Source: Enoplolaimus lenunculus
Taxonomy: Eukaryota > Nematoda > Enoplea > Enoplida > Thoracostomopsidae
Assembly (NCBI GenBank): GCA_030248215.1
Contig: JASANG010002771.1
Span: forward strand, 1 to 64,000
Reading direction: 5' to 3'
DNA length: 64,000 nucleotides
A model generated the notes under the pieces. It did no database searches. It saw nothing but the letters and a program-made list of their open reading frames with translations, and was not told where the DNA came from. Within the stretch, counting starts at the first letter, position 1, and the number at the start of each line of letters is the position of its first letter. The position numbers and the translations under genes were made by a program. Shown piece by piece: positions 1 to 12,798 of this stretch.

Positions 1-684
1 AATTTCTAGAAAACACAATACGTTTTTAAACCTAAAATGCATAAACATAAACATCCAATGCGCGAAACAAACATCGAGTTAATCATTTTAACAAGTTTCA
101 ACAAACTGAAGTTTTTTCGTTCGCTTTAAAATATTAAATAAGCTAAGCTTTAATTATTGCGTGCTGTTTTGAAATGAACAACTTCCCAAATACCCCCCGA
201 GGGGCGTGACAGCAGCATAACATATCCCAAACCTCAAGCTGCACCGTAAGAATAATCCTAACTAAAGAATATGCAAAAATAGTCTAAAGCTAAAGGTCAA
301 TTCATAATTACAATGCTTACCAACGGATTCAAGCAACTGCACTGCTTATAAACACGACGCGTAGTTTGCAACTTTTCAACCCGAATAATTCAACGGTGCG
401 CGTTTCAGCCGCTTTAACTTATTGCGCGATAACCCCAAACTTTCCGCTTCTGCGGTTAAATCTTTCGACATTTCGTGTTTGCGTCGTTTTGCTGCATTTG
501 CAAAGGGAAATCCTAGAGATCGCCGACAGATCAGGTGTAATTGCTGACTCATGAGGCGCTGAGCTAAAGGTTGGGCGAACGTTACATTATTTGAATGAAT
601 AAATAACAAAAATCAATTTAAGTTATGTAGTTGTAATCTCTAATAAACCAAGAGTAGACTACAGAGTAAGTTTGTACAAAAAAT

Positions 685-850
685 GGCCCAAGTAATCATG
701 GGCGGAACGGTTTCTGCGGACAGCAATATAGAGTAAGCTTAAACTTTGGACTAAATTTTTCTTAGGCTTAGGTATAAGCTCTCCTTACGCTTAGGCTTAG
801 GCTTAGCAATATGCTTGTGCTACTGTTGCAGCCTTTTCTTTACATTGGCC
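685..850 (+). mobile_element. TTAGGC-type hAT-like MITE in the left arm
   Basis: Starts GGCCCAAGTAATCATGGG and ends CTTTACATTGGCC. The interior is degenerate TTAGGC hexamers. Flanks CAAAAAAT/CAAAAATA resemble an 8 bp target duplication. It lies between exons 9 and 10 of the left DUS1L copy. The same insertion is present in the right arm (17510-17653), so it predates the duplication. Confidence 0.75.
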
Positions 851-3685
851 CAAAAATAAATGTCGAATTAACCGACAGTAGCTCAGATAGACATTCATAC
901 AAAGATGTACAAATAAAAAATTTTTTGTTAAAAATGAAAAATAAAAATGACTAAAACGGAAATTGAGATTTCAATAATTACTGATTAATAAATTATTACC
1001 AAACTTATTAGCTTTGACTATGTGACAACTTCTACGTATTTATTAATAAAAACAAATTTCATAATATTGTGTTGAAATTACAAAACCCCTTACTATGCTC
1101 GAACGTAAGGCTGACAAATCCAGTGAGGTAAAGGAAGCGGTGCGCAATCAATTGAGTCTGGGTCAAGCATAAACTTCTCATGGTATGCCTGAAACAAAAG
1201 TAGCTGGCAGACCGCACTTTCCAATGGGAGTTGTTCGTCGTATACAAGGAAGAAATAGTGGGATACTTCCCCTGCCGAAATTTTTAGACAAACGAGAAAA
1301 ACGCTTTTTCACAGACTTAAATATTATTTCCTTTGCAACCTACGAGGTTATCACTCTTCCGAAATAAAATTCTGGCTACGCCCCTGCATATTGCGAACAA
1401 ACCGAAATTTACAACATTTTATTTAATACTGGAGTTAAGTGCGCTGACAAATCGGGTGAACGGATCGCAGAAGCCATGTTTGCTCAAAACAGATAACCAG
1501 TGTAAATTTCCCACACTAGTAACGTGCCACGTGCAACGATGGTTAAAATAACAACTTAACTAGTTTAACAATATTTTTAATTTCAAATATTTGTATCAAT
1601 TTTGCATTTTTATCTTTCGCAATTATACCTCACATTTTTCTCGAATTGCATCAACAACCTGCATGTAATCACCGGGACATGATCCTTTGGCAACAATTTC
1701 TCGCAACTCAGGAAATCGAGTAAGACTATAAAAACATAAAATAGTCAAAATAAAAGTGCAATTTCGTCGGCCAATTTTTGTTCAAGCGCAATCGCAAAAG
1801 AACGTATAGATAAATACTAAAGATGAAAACACGTGATAAATTGTAAGTAAATACGTATTTTTATTACAGAACCCCGTCATTCTTTAACATTTTGTTTCTA
1901 TATTTTTCGAACCTGGTGATGTTGCATTACATTAATTTTCAAGTTAATGGCTACATTTCAGCAAATTTCAGTGGTACTGGGACCGTATAAACACAAAAAA
2001 GGGTTACGGACGAAAAAGACTTCTTATATTGCGCTTTAGATAGTAGCTACGGTTCCGAATAGAAACTACATTTTGTCGGAACAGGAATTGAAACTGAGCT
2101 AATTTCTGCGGAACAGTAATAGGAACTGGAATTTAAAATAATTATCAACACCGAATTGCTGTTTTACTTTAGAGTAAGCTAGTTAAAAACGTGCCACAAA
2201 GTGAGTTTTTTGCGATTTCTTCTTCGGTTCCATGAATCGCACAAAATCCGTTATCAAATATGTTACTTATTAACTAAACTGAACGACATGAAAGATATTC
2301 ATTTCGAACTTATAATTTAGCAACTACAATTTTTTAAGGTTTAAATTTAATGATGTAGCACAACACCGGAAAAATTCCGGTTCCAGCATTCTGCAATGCA
2401 GGAACAGGAACAGAAATCGATTTTTTTGCAGAAATTACGGTCGGAAAAGGAATTATGGTGGTACCTGATAGTAACTCTCCAATACTGTAATGGCTGTGGC
2501 GTGTTAGTGTTCATTATGACAGTTACGGAGCATACAAAAACAACTACCTAAAAACTGCAAGAACAGTAGAACAATCCTAATTTACCTGTGGTATAAAAGC
2601 TTAAATATGTGGCCTCTAACAGCTGAATTAGCGGTGTTCGGGTACTCAACGACAAGATCTAAATATTCTTTCGCCAGTTGCCAACTGGGAACGTTTGTGC
2701 CTTCAAACAATGCTGGATTGTGTAGGTTACCCTCTAAAACACAAAAAACATTTGGAAATAAGGCCCGGAAAGAATTAAATGCAGACGTGGCTGCGTTCAA
2801 AACCGCGGTCCTGATCCCGATTGGTCGGTTACTGGACACAATCGCTCACAACGGGATTTAGTTGCAACAATAACCGCAATTGTTTGAATAACCTTTATCA
2901 ACAGTTAATAAACGCAGTTACAATAGCAATTTAAAATGCGTCCGCAATGGCACCTATTGACGCCACTTGAGGCGAGAAAATAAAATTCAGCCACGACTAT
3001 AAAACTCCTACTGCAAACAAAACCGCGATTACTGCGCACTTAATTCTCCGTAACTGTAATTATAACCACAATTTCTGTTATTGCAACATTCTGATCTCTA
3101 ACTTTAACCGGCAATTCCAATGCATATAATGTCCAACAGTATGTTAAGTACTTTCCCTGTTACAGTGGTTCAATTACATTACCATGTAATGTTTAGCAGT
3201 ATAAAACGCTCACAACACTAAAAACACGGAAAAATTAAATTTATCGTAATTTTTAACTTTTTATGATGAATAATTCTGTGCTGAAGCAAACTTACGTACC
3301 AGCGGTCATTACGCCGTCCACACCGGTTTCCTCTATACACCGGTCGATATCTGATCGATACTGAATATTGCCATTTGAAATTACAGGGATCCGCAATGCC
3401 TTCCTTAACAATAATTGTTACATTAGAAGCCTGCGCTTAATGTCAAAGAAAACGACATAACATTTAAACAATAAATGTTAACATTATGACCTGCAGATAA
3501 GAAAAACGTTAAAGGCTGACAAGTACTTAAAACAAAATACATAGTTTTGTTTAACGCTCCAAAATTACACTTTTAAACATACTTCACCGCCTTAATTTGA
3601 CTCCAGCTTGCAAGGCCCGTTTTCTCGCGTTTTTGTTCACGAGTTCGTCCATGAACTGTGAGCAACTGAATAATACAGATATAAC

Positions 3686-3687
<2 letters not shown>

Positions 3688-3727
<40 letters not shown>

Positions 3728-3778
3728 TATTATTATTATAATAATAATAATTATAATAATAATAATAATAATAATAAA
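3688..3778. repeat. (AAT/ATT)n microsatellite, left arm
   Basis: Runs of AAT trinucleotides with internal ATT inversions, in the intron upstream of exon 5 of the left DUS1L copy. The mirror tract at 14600-14680 is shorter, so the two arms differ in length here. Confidence 0.9.
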
Positions 3779-6703
3779 ACATTAAACAGACATAAAAGCG
3801 TACAAAACGAATCATTAAATTACGAATTCGGCATAAAAATACAAACTGCCAGTGGATACAGAAACGATAATTACCTTAGCAGCAGAGTTGCATCTGGGTG
3901 CGGGTATTTTCGCCGAAAAAGTCCAGGAAAACATGTCTTCAATAAAAATTCAAACTGAAATAGGAATGGAATTTCGTATGGATGGAACCCTGAAGAGAGT
4001 TTACCTGGCATCCGGCGTCTTGTAGCATTTTTGCGAATCCAATTGTACGTTGAACGTCAGGAAAAACACGTATTTTGCACGTGATCGGAATGCGCTTTGT
4101 GTGAACACTTTCAACTGAAAATAGAAACAGAAGAGAAATTATTACGCGCTTAAATTAACTTAAAAATAACTATCAGTAGTCTGAAATGTCAAAAGAATAC
4201 AAAACACAAATATCTCGCAAAATTCCGCCCAGCGGCACTGCGAACCAATTTCAGTGGCGTCGCGACATTACTAACTACAACAAACGAAATCGCTCGACTC
4301 ACCTAGTTTGCGTACCAAGTCCCAGTCGTCTTGCAAAAACGCGCCATACCTTCCGCGCCGTGCAATCTGTTGCGGGCAACCTAAATTTAGGTCTACGCCG
4401 TCGACATATGGCGCTATCGTTTCTGCAGCATCAGCAAAAATTTCAGGGTCGTTTGCGCAAAACTAAAATAAGATCAACAAAGCATAGAAAAAAGGTACCA
4501 TCTATAATCATTAAAAACATTGCCGTTATGCTCTACGACAAAAAATATGTCACTAACATAATTCTTCTACAAGAACCAATGTTCTAAAAACTCACACAAA
4601 ATAAACATCACACCTATATTTTTTTCTAACTGAATCAAAATTGTCAGCCATTATGTATTAAAATATAAGTATCCAATCGAATCAATTCCTATAAGAAAGA
4701 GAATAACCTGAGCAATCAGGGGCCGATCGTCTGGACACGTTTGAAAATTCTCGCGCCGATACGTAACATCTTTGGTGTACAAAGCAGCATGTAACATTGG
4801 CGTATAGCATAACTCAGCGCCGTGTCGGCGACTTAACAGCCTCCACGGAAGTTCGCTAAAATGACAATAATCAGTAAAACAGCCTCATCAACGCATCCCA
4901 CAAATCATACTACACACAAAATACCACAAGCACTGGTAATTACACAATACCACAAGCACTGGTTGTAATTACACAGCAAAATATACCGCCAAGCTTACTA
5001 ATCATCATGCAAATGGTAAACAAATCGAACTTTCAAAAATTCTAAGCATTTAGCACCGTGGTTTATTAATGCTTACCCTATGGTTCATGGTATCAAATAG
5101 CGAATAAGTACAAAAACTTCGCACAAATAAAAGCAATGCAAAAATTTCCGCTATCAAGAAAAAATAACAGTTTATTTTTAAATTGATTTATATCCTCAAC
5201 CCTTCATGTTAAAACCGGTGCAAAGCTACTTAAACGATGTAGATAATACATGTTGTTGAACAAAGCTGAGTCCATGTGTCCAACAACTTAGCTGATCGTG
5301 GACACAAAACTGTCTTCTAATGGTACAAAACCTTCATCACTACCAAAGTGTAATATTCTCACATATATTTCTATGGAATTACACAGCACTCAACAAGTAT
5401 TCAACAGCAACAAACAAGGGTATAATATGCGTTGATTTAGTAACACTTCGAAAGTCAAAACATTACCTTTGGTCAACCATTGGTGCTACAATGAGCTTCG
5501 GTGAGTTTAAGCGATCTCTCCAAAACGCAAACGGATCATCGGCAGAGTCGTCGGCCATTGAATATTTTTAAAAATGCTGATTTCAAAAACAACAGACAAC
5601 GGAATTTCTGCAAAACACACAAAGGTTGGCCAATCGTAACCATGAACTTTCTAGGTCAACAAATAAGTTGTCGAAAAACACAACATTTCATACAGAAAAA
5701 TAGCGTAAAAGAACTGACTTAATGAAATTCCAACGATGTCGAGATGCAACAGCATTTGCAAAAAACATTCATTTCAATATTGTCAAGCAGAATGAAGTTG
5801 AAACAAAAACTGCTATGCCAGGATATAACCGGATATTCGTTTCCGGTAAAAATTGGGGTCCGTCCGTTTCGTTATAGAAATAAAAATTCTTTAACTTTAA
5901 CGCTCCAAATTAGTTATAAGTATAGATGAGCACCGGATATCCGGATATATATCCGAAATGAAACATGTATACGGATATCCGGATTATCTGGATATCCAAA
6001 ATGCTATTATGTAAAAATAATTTGGAATAATTTACATTGTTTCACCACGAAAGTAGCTGGAGTTGACGAAAAAAATTTCTGTATTCAACTCTGACTCAAA
6101 ATATTTGCATAATTATTCCATGATGATTAAATATCTATATTTTTAAAACATGCCAAAATTCAAAACGTATTTTTGACTTATATCTCAAAAGTAGCCCAAA
6201 GAAAATTTGCGTCGAATACACACCGTCAAGTGCTAATTTTATGGCTCATAGTTGTTCTGTTTAGATAATAAATAGCTTCATTCGTTTGATGGAATAACAG
6301 CTGTTTAATAGTCTGAGTTTTTATCTTTAATCAAAAGCAATTAAAAATTAATAGTAAATAGGACGTAAACCAGTGTTCCAAATCAAAATATACACAATTC
6401 AACTCAGCCCCCTGTTAGACAGTAAAACATGAAAAAATTATAGAATTCTGAACTGTTTAAAATATTACATTTTTGGTTCCGAAGCAGTCACATAAGATCA
6501 CAAAACTGACTGCATATATTCAAGTCATAAAAAATCAAAATTTAATTGAAATCATTAGGGGAGGTTATGGGAGCCAAATCGGCGTTATGTTCCGCCATAT
6601 TAACATTAGATGGTTGGAAATTTGGACTATTATTTTTAAAACGTAATAACCAAAAACGAGTCCAAATTTTAACAGTCCTCAGCGTTATAAACACACGCAT
6701 AAA

Positions 6704-9451
6704 GTTAGTAGAGGTTTGGGGTGTTTATTTTTGGTCTCGCCTCCAGTAGGTGTGGTATAGTTTATGTTTTAGTGTTGATCCCTTTTTATTACTATTGGTG
6801 TTCGCCTTTGGGTCTTTGTTTTTTTGGTTTCTTGTTTTGTTCTTTTTCTCTGTTCCTCTTGTCCGCTGTTCTATGTGCTCTTCTCTGTCGGAATGGTCTT
6901 TGTATTGTTTTTTGTTTGGGTTAGTCTATAGTTTTTATTAGTTATTTTCTCTTTCTCTTGTATAATTGTATATATGGTTTCTGGTATGTTTGGTAATATG
7001 TCTTTTTATAGTAGTTATATCTGTATCTCGTTCTTTATTCGATGGCTATCTTTTAATGAAAATTATGCCTTTTTTTATAATATATTTTTATTTTTATTTC
7101 TTTCCTGTATAGGTCGTTTTATATGTATATTATGGTTTTTATTTTCTACAGCAATTTTATTTTTTGAAATCCACAGAAGGGAAATTTACCGTCGATGGTT
7201 TACTTTTGGCGACTGTAAAAGTTTATATACTATACTAATGAAATTATTTAACTTTTATCGTAATTTTTCAGCAAGATATCTTACTTTCCACGGACCAAAA
7301 TTTAATACCGGAAGTGTTAATTTCGGTAAAAATTTACCAGAACCGGAAAGTGAAAAATACCGTAACCGGAATTCCGGTTGCACTTTGGAAACCATAGATA
7401 ACAGGATCTGGATATTTAAAACTTTAACAATTCTGTGGAGTTGCCATATTTAATATCTTGGGTTTGTGTTTACAATTTACGTAGTGCAGAACTCTCAAAT
7501 TAACACTGCTGTAAGGATGCTGTTGACCAAATATTGAGCTATATTTGAAACTTTGTGGAGACTAACATCACTGCTTGCCACTGTGAAATAGAATTTCGAG
7601 TTTAGATTTGGTTTTTCGTCTAATCGTAAAACTTGAAATGTTCGATTACAGCGATATTTTGATAATAATCGGAATAATTTACACTGCTAGATCCACGCCA
7701 AATAACAATTGAGAATACTCACTAAGAAAAAATAAACAGATTACGTGCAAACGAACGAAACAACAAGCAAAAATAAGTTCAATCACCTTAAAAACCCATA
7801 ACCGAAAAATCAAATTTCCGGCATCGGAATAGCAGCCAGCCGGAATCGTAACCCAAATTTTATCGTAATCTTAGCCGGAATAGGGAATTTTGTTGAAATC
7901 AGGACAAACAGAAATGCAAGGACGAATTTAACATGGGACCCCGGGATCGAACCCTTCACAAACCCATACAACATTTAAGTTTTGTTATGTTACTAAAGAC
8001 AACGAAAACGGCTGGCTTCCAAATTTTTTGCAGAAAACCATTTGTTTCGATTTTTATTAATTTTTGATCCTATAACGAAGGAATGCCATCATTGCCTGTT
8101 TATATATATGGGCCTTTTTTGACGCCTAATTGCCTAAAATCGTGGCATGCGCCTGACATTTGGTCGTTTCGTTCGCTAAACACGACTACATTACGTCTGC
8201 GTAGACCATTTTTCAGCATACCTACGAATTCTCTCGTATCACGGTATATACGTACCAAGGTGGCAAGGTGCGACCGATTCCGGCTCCGGCACAAAATCGA
8301 CATCTGGCTCTGGTAGTTTAACATGCCGGATGTTTTGTTAAACATAAAAAATTAAATCATCATTTATATTTATGCCAACTACCAAGGTTCTGACTTATTT
8401 TTACATACATATTTTTTGTCATACCAGTAATGTAAATGTTTGCATGTGCCGTGTACGTTCACAATTTTTATTGGGTTACAATAACTCTGAAAAACGTGAT
8501 AAAGATGACTAGTGTTATATTAGGGGCCTAACAGTATATATCTCAGCATATTCCTATTCCTAACACTAGTTGGAATCTATTATCGGTTCCGGCATTTTTT
8601 TGCCTTGTGGTTCTTGTAAACTTTTACAGGAATTAAAAATTCCGGTAATAAAATTGGGTTGGTTTAAACTAAGATATTTTACTAAAAGATGACGATAAAA
8701 ATTAAATAATTTATTAGTATAGTATGCAAACCTCGACAATCACCGAAATTAAAATATCGAAGGTAGATTTCGCTTCCGTGGATCATGAAAATCTGAAATG
8801 CAGCAGACAAAGTGAATTCTCCAACTAGAGTTATTGCACCGATAATATTGCCAAAAATAAAATTAAAATGAATTTTTTGGTGGCATGTTTTTGTCGTTTT
8901 CCGGTTCCGGTAAATTGTAGTTCCGGTTGCACCCTGTTTTTATATGGCATAAGAGACTCTCATAACAATTCTTTTTTCATCAACCAATACGTAACTGACA
9001 AAAACTTAATGAAATATCAATGTACACAGTGGTTACAAAGCTTTCGAAATTTACACGTTTGTATGGCCTGCATAAGATTTTCTTGCTTAAACAAATCTAA
9101 ACTAAAATTTCTGTAAATTTTTACCGGATTTAAAACTTCCGGATGATGAAAATCTAAAATACAACAAATAATATAAATACCTATGTTCGACTAAGGTTAT
9201 TTCACAAATAATAGAACAAAAATAAGATTAAAATGAAATTTTTGTGAAATGCATTTTTCACATTCCGGTTCCGGTAAATTGTAATTCCGGTTGCACCCTG
9301 CCTGTAACCGCAGCCATAACCTGCAAAACCGCAAGGGGAACCTGCTGAATACCGGAAGTTTGGGTCAAACCTTAAGTAAGAGATCTGAAACATTCATATC
9401 TGTAGTTCTCTTCTTGCTTTTAGATATATTCTCCAAGAATAAGTATTCAAA
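6704..9451. other. Spacer of the inverted duplication upstream of ERH: no recognised gene, MITE fragments
   Basis: The first about 450 bp are T-rich on the plus strand. From 7.3 to 9.3 kb there are several fragments built of CCGGAA/TTCCGG steps and ending TTCCGGTTGCACCCTG (about 7305-7390, 8580-8940, 9250-9300). They belong to the CAGGGTGCAACCGG MITE family, intact at 31078-31173. Short ORFs at 8083-8345 on both strands match no family I recognise. The ERH promoter should lie in the last part. Confidence 0.6.
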
Positions 9452-10054
9452 ATGTCGCATAGTATTCTTCTTGTTCAAGCAAGTAACAGGCCTGATTCTC
9501 GGACATGGAGTGACTACGAATCTGTTAACGATTGTCTAGAAGGAATTTGCAAAATATTTGAAGAACACTTGAAGGTAATGTTCGAAAATACGGTCAGGCT
9601 TCTGTTTAAATGTAAGTACGAAACTGAGTACTCATCAGCCCGTGATGCAGTTCTGCTTTGTGGCAAGCAACTACGCTTGACTTAGAGTTATAAGAGCATC
9701 ACCGCGAATAACACTCCAACTAAAGACACTTCTGGTAAAGCTTGAGTACATTTGGTAATATGCATTTTCGCTACAGAATACTTATATGGCGCACGCAGAC
9801 AACTAACTTTTGAGCCAAGATTATTATGTAAACTGAAATTTTACATTACGTAAGTACAAAACTAATTTTAGAAACAGAATCCTCATAGCCAATCGATCAC
9901 ATACGACGTGTCGGAACTGTTCGATTTCATTGATCGTCTTGCAGATTTAAGCTGTTTGGTGTTTCAAAAATCATCAGGAGTTTATTTGCCTCATAACAAA
10001 GATTGGATTAAAGATCAGATTTATATCTTGTTGCGAAAACAGGCTCAGAAGTAA
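9452..10054 (+). CDS. ERH: Enhancer of rudimentary homolog (ERH)
   Basis: Two exons, 9452-9574 and 9872-10054, joined in phase 0 across a GT-AG intron, give 101 aa (human ERH is 104). The product starts MSHSILLVQ, followed by [21 protein letters not shown] in exon 1. Exon 2 holds [27 protein letters not shown], then [14 protein letters not shown] and the terminal RKQAQK. This is the ERH fold (four-stranded sheet and three helices) over its full length. ERH is a small conserved nuclear protein that dimerises and takes part in mRNA processing complexes. The gene sits alone in the unique spacer between the two inverted DUS1L copies. The start is fixed by the family's MSH N-terminus. Seen: intact frame, both splice sites and stop. 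Function is from family knowledge. Confidence 0.96.
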
Positions 10055-10568
10055 CGACAAAGCGTTGTGATATGATTCTAACAGTAGTAAATGAGTGCAG
10101 GCGTAAAGTGTTTTTGATGGAATACCCGGAGTGGCTCGTGTACATTCATGAGTAAAAATTATGTTTTAGCTTATATTGTAAGTCAGGAATATTTCGTGTT
10201 CGTACAAGCTGTTCTGTTTTTCCGTTACTTTGAATTGTAGTAGTGTTCCGTAAAAAGAAAACTGGTTTTACTATTCAACGCAACGTATTTTGTTTATTGC
10301 TTATGGCTGTAGTTAATTATTACTGATACGTGGTGCTTGTCGTGTGACTTTCTATGCGTTCTATCTTGATTTATGTACGTAATACAAACTTAAGAACTGA
10401 ACCAAACCGTTTCTTGTAATATAGTTACCGATAATACTTTCTATTATTGGCATGGGTATGCTGTTGTTTACACAATCGTTGGTTTTTAAAAGCTTTTTAA
10501 ATATTGTAAAGCTTAGGGCGACTAAGTGTTTGCGGATGCTTTTCTCTTCTGCGCGGCATCGCACGTCT

Positions 10569-10711
10569 GGCCAATATTACCTTTAGGGTCATAACTGTAG
10601 ACTAAGTACATATACTCCTAAGCCTAGGCCTAAGCGTTGAAAAAGTATGAAACTAAGCCTGCTCTTGAAGTCTCACCGCAAAATGGGATAGTCCTAAATG
10701 TAACATGGGTC
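10569..10711 (-). mobile_element. TTAGGC-type hAT-like MITE, subfamily B
   Basis: Begins GGCCAATATTACCTTTAGGG and ends ATGTAACATGGGTC, with a few TAAGCC hexamers inside. Flanks GCACGTCT and GCGTGTCT agree at 6 of 8 bases, a decayed 8 bp target duplication. Its ends match the subfamily at 29071-29252 and 40140-40401. Confidence 0.7.
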
Positions 10712-10894
10712 GCGTGTCTCATGAAAATAGTTTTGACATAATGCACGGCGAGTTTGGGGCAATGCTATATATTTACATATGTAATATTGTGGGTTGCCAT
10801 ACTGTACGTTCATATAAGTTTGTTTTGTAAATAAAATGTACTCGCATTGTGTTTAATAGGTTATCATTATGAGCAAATCGCTGACTGCGTAGTA

Positions 10895-11093
10895 CAGGGT
10901 GCAAACGGATAGTAAAAATAACGGAAATATATTGTATTGAAAAAATGGGCGTTTCATAATTTGTTTCATTTTGAACAATTGCCGCATATCTGCGATAAAG
11001 AATTGCGGAGATATGCACGTGATTTATAACTGTTATTTCTATAACGGAAACGGACATATTTTTACCGGAAACGGATACCCGGGTAACACCCTG
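10895..11093 (+). mobile_element. CAGGGTGCAA MITE
   Basis: Begins CAGGGTGCAAACGGATAG and ends CCCGGGTAACACCCTG, giving imperfect inverted termini. The interior has ACGGAAACGG steps. No convincing target duplication (GCGTAGTA against ATATATAC). It belongs with a group of kin ending GGATATCCGGTTACACC. Confidence 0.65.
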
Positions 11094-12798
11094 ATATATA
11101 CATGAGTCGTTTTACGTTACAACGAGAAAGAAGAAAGTTATTGACGCTAGATCGTGCAAACATCAGCGTATATGACTTATTGATGCCCCGATTTCAGCAG
11201 CAGATCCAGAAATTGGCCAATGTTACAAGGCCGACCCATTTTCCCGGGACAGAAATGATGCACAGTTGGACAGCGGCACAGTTGGGACAGCAGGAGTTAG
11301 AACAGAGGGACAGCTTGGCCCACAACAAGGAAATGCTACTCCACATAGAAAAATTTTCTGAAATTGGATTCTCAGAAGGGCTGCCACATCCTGAGCCCCC
11401 CGCAAGTTCAGGGGTACATAAGCAGAATGGGGGGCTATCGTCCCCCGAGCCCACACTAAGGAATTCATTATTGGAATCCTTATCCTGCTCAGCTTCAGCG
11501 TCTCTTTTACTGGGGGTCAGGGGGTGCTGCAACCCCCTCCCCGAGAAAAGTAAACACTGTCCCTGCTGCACCACATTCTTGCTTGTGCTAGGCTTAAGCT
11601 TTTTTATGCGTGTGTTTATAACGCTGAGGACTGTTAAAATTTGGACTCGTTTTTGGTTATTACGTTTTTAAAAATAATGGTCCAAATTTTCAGGACCCGC
11701 TCTAGTGTTAATATGGCGGAACATAACGCCGATTTGGCTCCTCATAACCTCCCCTGATGATTTCAATTAAATTTTGATTTTTTATGACTTGAATATATGC
11801 GGTCAGTTTTGTGATCTTATGTGGACTGCTTCGGAACCAAAAATGTAATATTTTAAACAGTTCAGAATTCTATAATTTTTTCATGTTTTACTGTCTAACA
11901 GCGGCGCGCTGAGTTGAATTGTGTCATTATTTTGATTTGGAACACTGGTTTAGCGTGCCTATTTACTATTAATTTTTAATTGCTTTTGATTAAAGATAAA
12001 AACTCAGACTATTAAACAGCTGTTATTCCATCAAACGAATGAAGCTATTTATTATCTAAACAGAACAACTATGAGCCATAAAATTAGCACTTGACGGTGT
12101 GTATTCGACGCAAATTTTCTTTGGGCTACTTTTGAGATATAAGTCAAAAATACGTTTTGAATTTTGGCATGTTTTAAAAATATAGATATTTAATCATCAT
12201 GGAATAATTATGCAAATATTTTGAGTCAGAGTTGAATACAGAAATTTTTTTCGTCAACTCCAGCTACTTTCGTGGTGAAACAATGTAAATTATTCCAAAT
12301 TATTTTTACATAATAGCATTTTGGATATCCAGATAATCCGGATATCCGTATACATGTTTCATTTCGGATATATATCCGGATATCCGGTGCTCATCTATAC
12401 TTATAACTAATTTGGAGCGTTAAAGTTAAAGAATTTTTATTTCTATAACGAAACGGACGGACCCCAATTTTTACCGGAAACGAATATCCGGTTATATCCT
12501 GGCATAGCAGTTTTTGTTTCAACTTCATTCTGCTTGACAATATTGAAATGAATGTTTTTTGCAAATGCTGTTGTATCTCGACACATTTGTCATGAACGTA
12601 GCCAGTACCGCATCCAGGTATCGTTGGAATTTCATTAAGTCAGTTCTTTTACGCTATTTTTCTGTATGAAATGTTGTGTTTTTCGACAACTTATTTGTTG
12701 ACCTAGAAAGTTCATGGTTACGATTGGCCAACCTTTGTGTGTTTTGCAGAAATTCCGTTGTCTGTTGTTTTTGAAATCAGCATTTTTAAAAATATTCA

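Larger units (their letters stand above)
321..5558 (-). pseudogene. DUS1L: DUS1L-like tRNA-dihydrouridine synthase, second copy, frameshifted and cut by the window edge
   Basis: Mirror copy of the gene at 12799-19525. Exons on the minus strand, first to tenth: 5467-5558, 4708-4855, 4303-4462, 4005-4114, 3583-3665, 3300-3403, 2586-2733, 1629-1725, 1094-1188, 321-563. The first nine keep their splice sites and reading frame, including the NLGCPQ motif with the catalytic Cys. Exon 10 is 243 bp here against 241 bp in the right copy. It has one extra base in the stretch near 510-515 (CTAGG where the right copy has CTCAA) and one near 380. The first shifts the frame and leads to an early stop, which would remove the Cys-rich tail. 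Exons 11-12 would lie left of the window. It is a decaying paralogue, unless the indels are sequencing errors. Confidence 0.8.
1..6703. repeat. Left arm of a large inverted duplication
   Basis: Reads as the reverse complement of 11603-18344: position 1 pairs with 18344 and about 6703 with about 11603. Pairing is almost base for base, with scattered substitutions, a microsatellite length difference near 3.7 kb, and a block of about 33 bp near 12.6 kb that is absent here near 5.74 kb. The arm reaches the window edge, so its outer end is unknown. It carries ten exons of a DUS1L gene on the minus strand. Either a real head-to-head duplication or two haplotypes joined by assembly could give this layout. 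Confidence 0.95.
10055..11602. other. Spacer downstream of ERH: MITEs, no recognised gene
   Basis: Contains a TTAGGC-type MITE (10569-10711), a CAGGGTGC-ended element (10895-11093), and a GC-rich patch at about 11385-11560. The patch resembles one at 58840-59030, both with runs such as GGGGGCTATCG and CCCCCGAG. An open frame at 11102-11671 crosses this patch and the arm boundary and resembles no protein I know. Confidence 0.6.

Noticed and set aside
3573-3815. ORFs rich in Tyr/Asn or Ile through the ATT microsatellite
   Set aside because: Open only because ATT/AAT repeats lack stops. Both strands and both arms show them, and a real DUS1L exon (3583-3665) overlaps.
11102-11671. 189-codon ORF
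   Set aside because: Crosses a GC-rich dispersed repeat and the boundary of the inverted arm. Composition changes along its length and no family is recognised.
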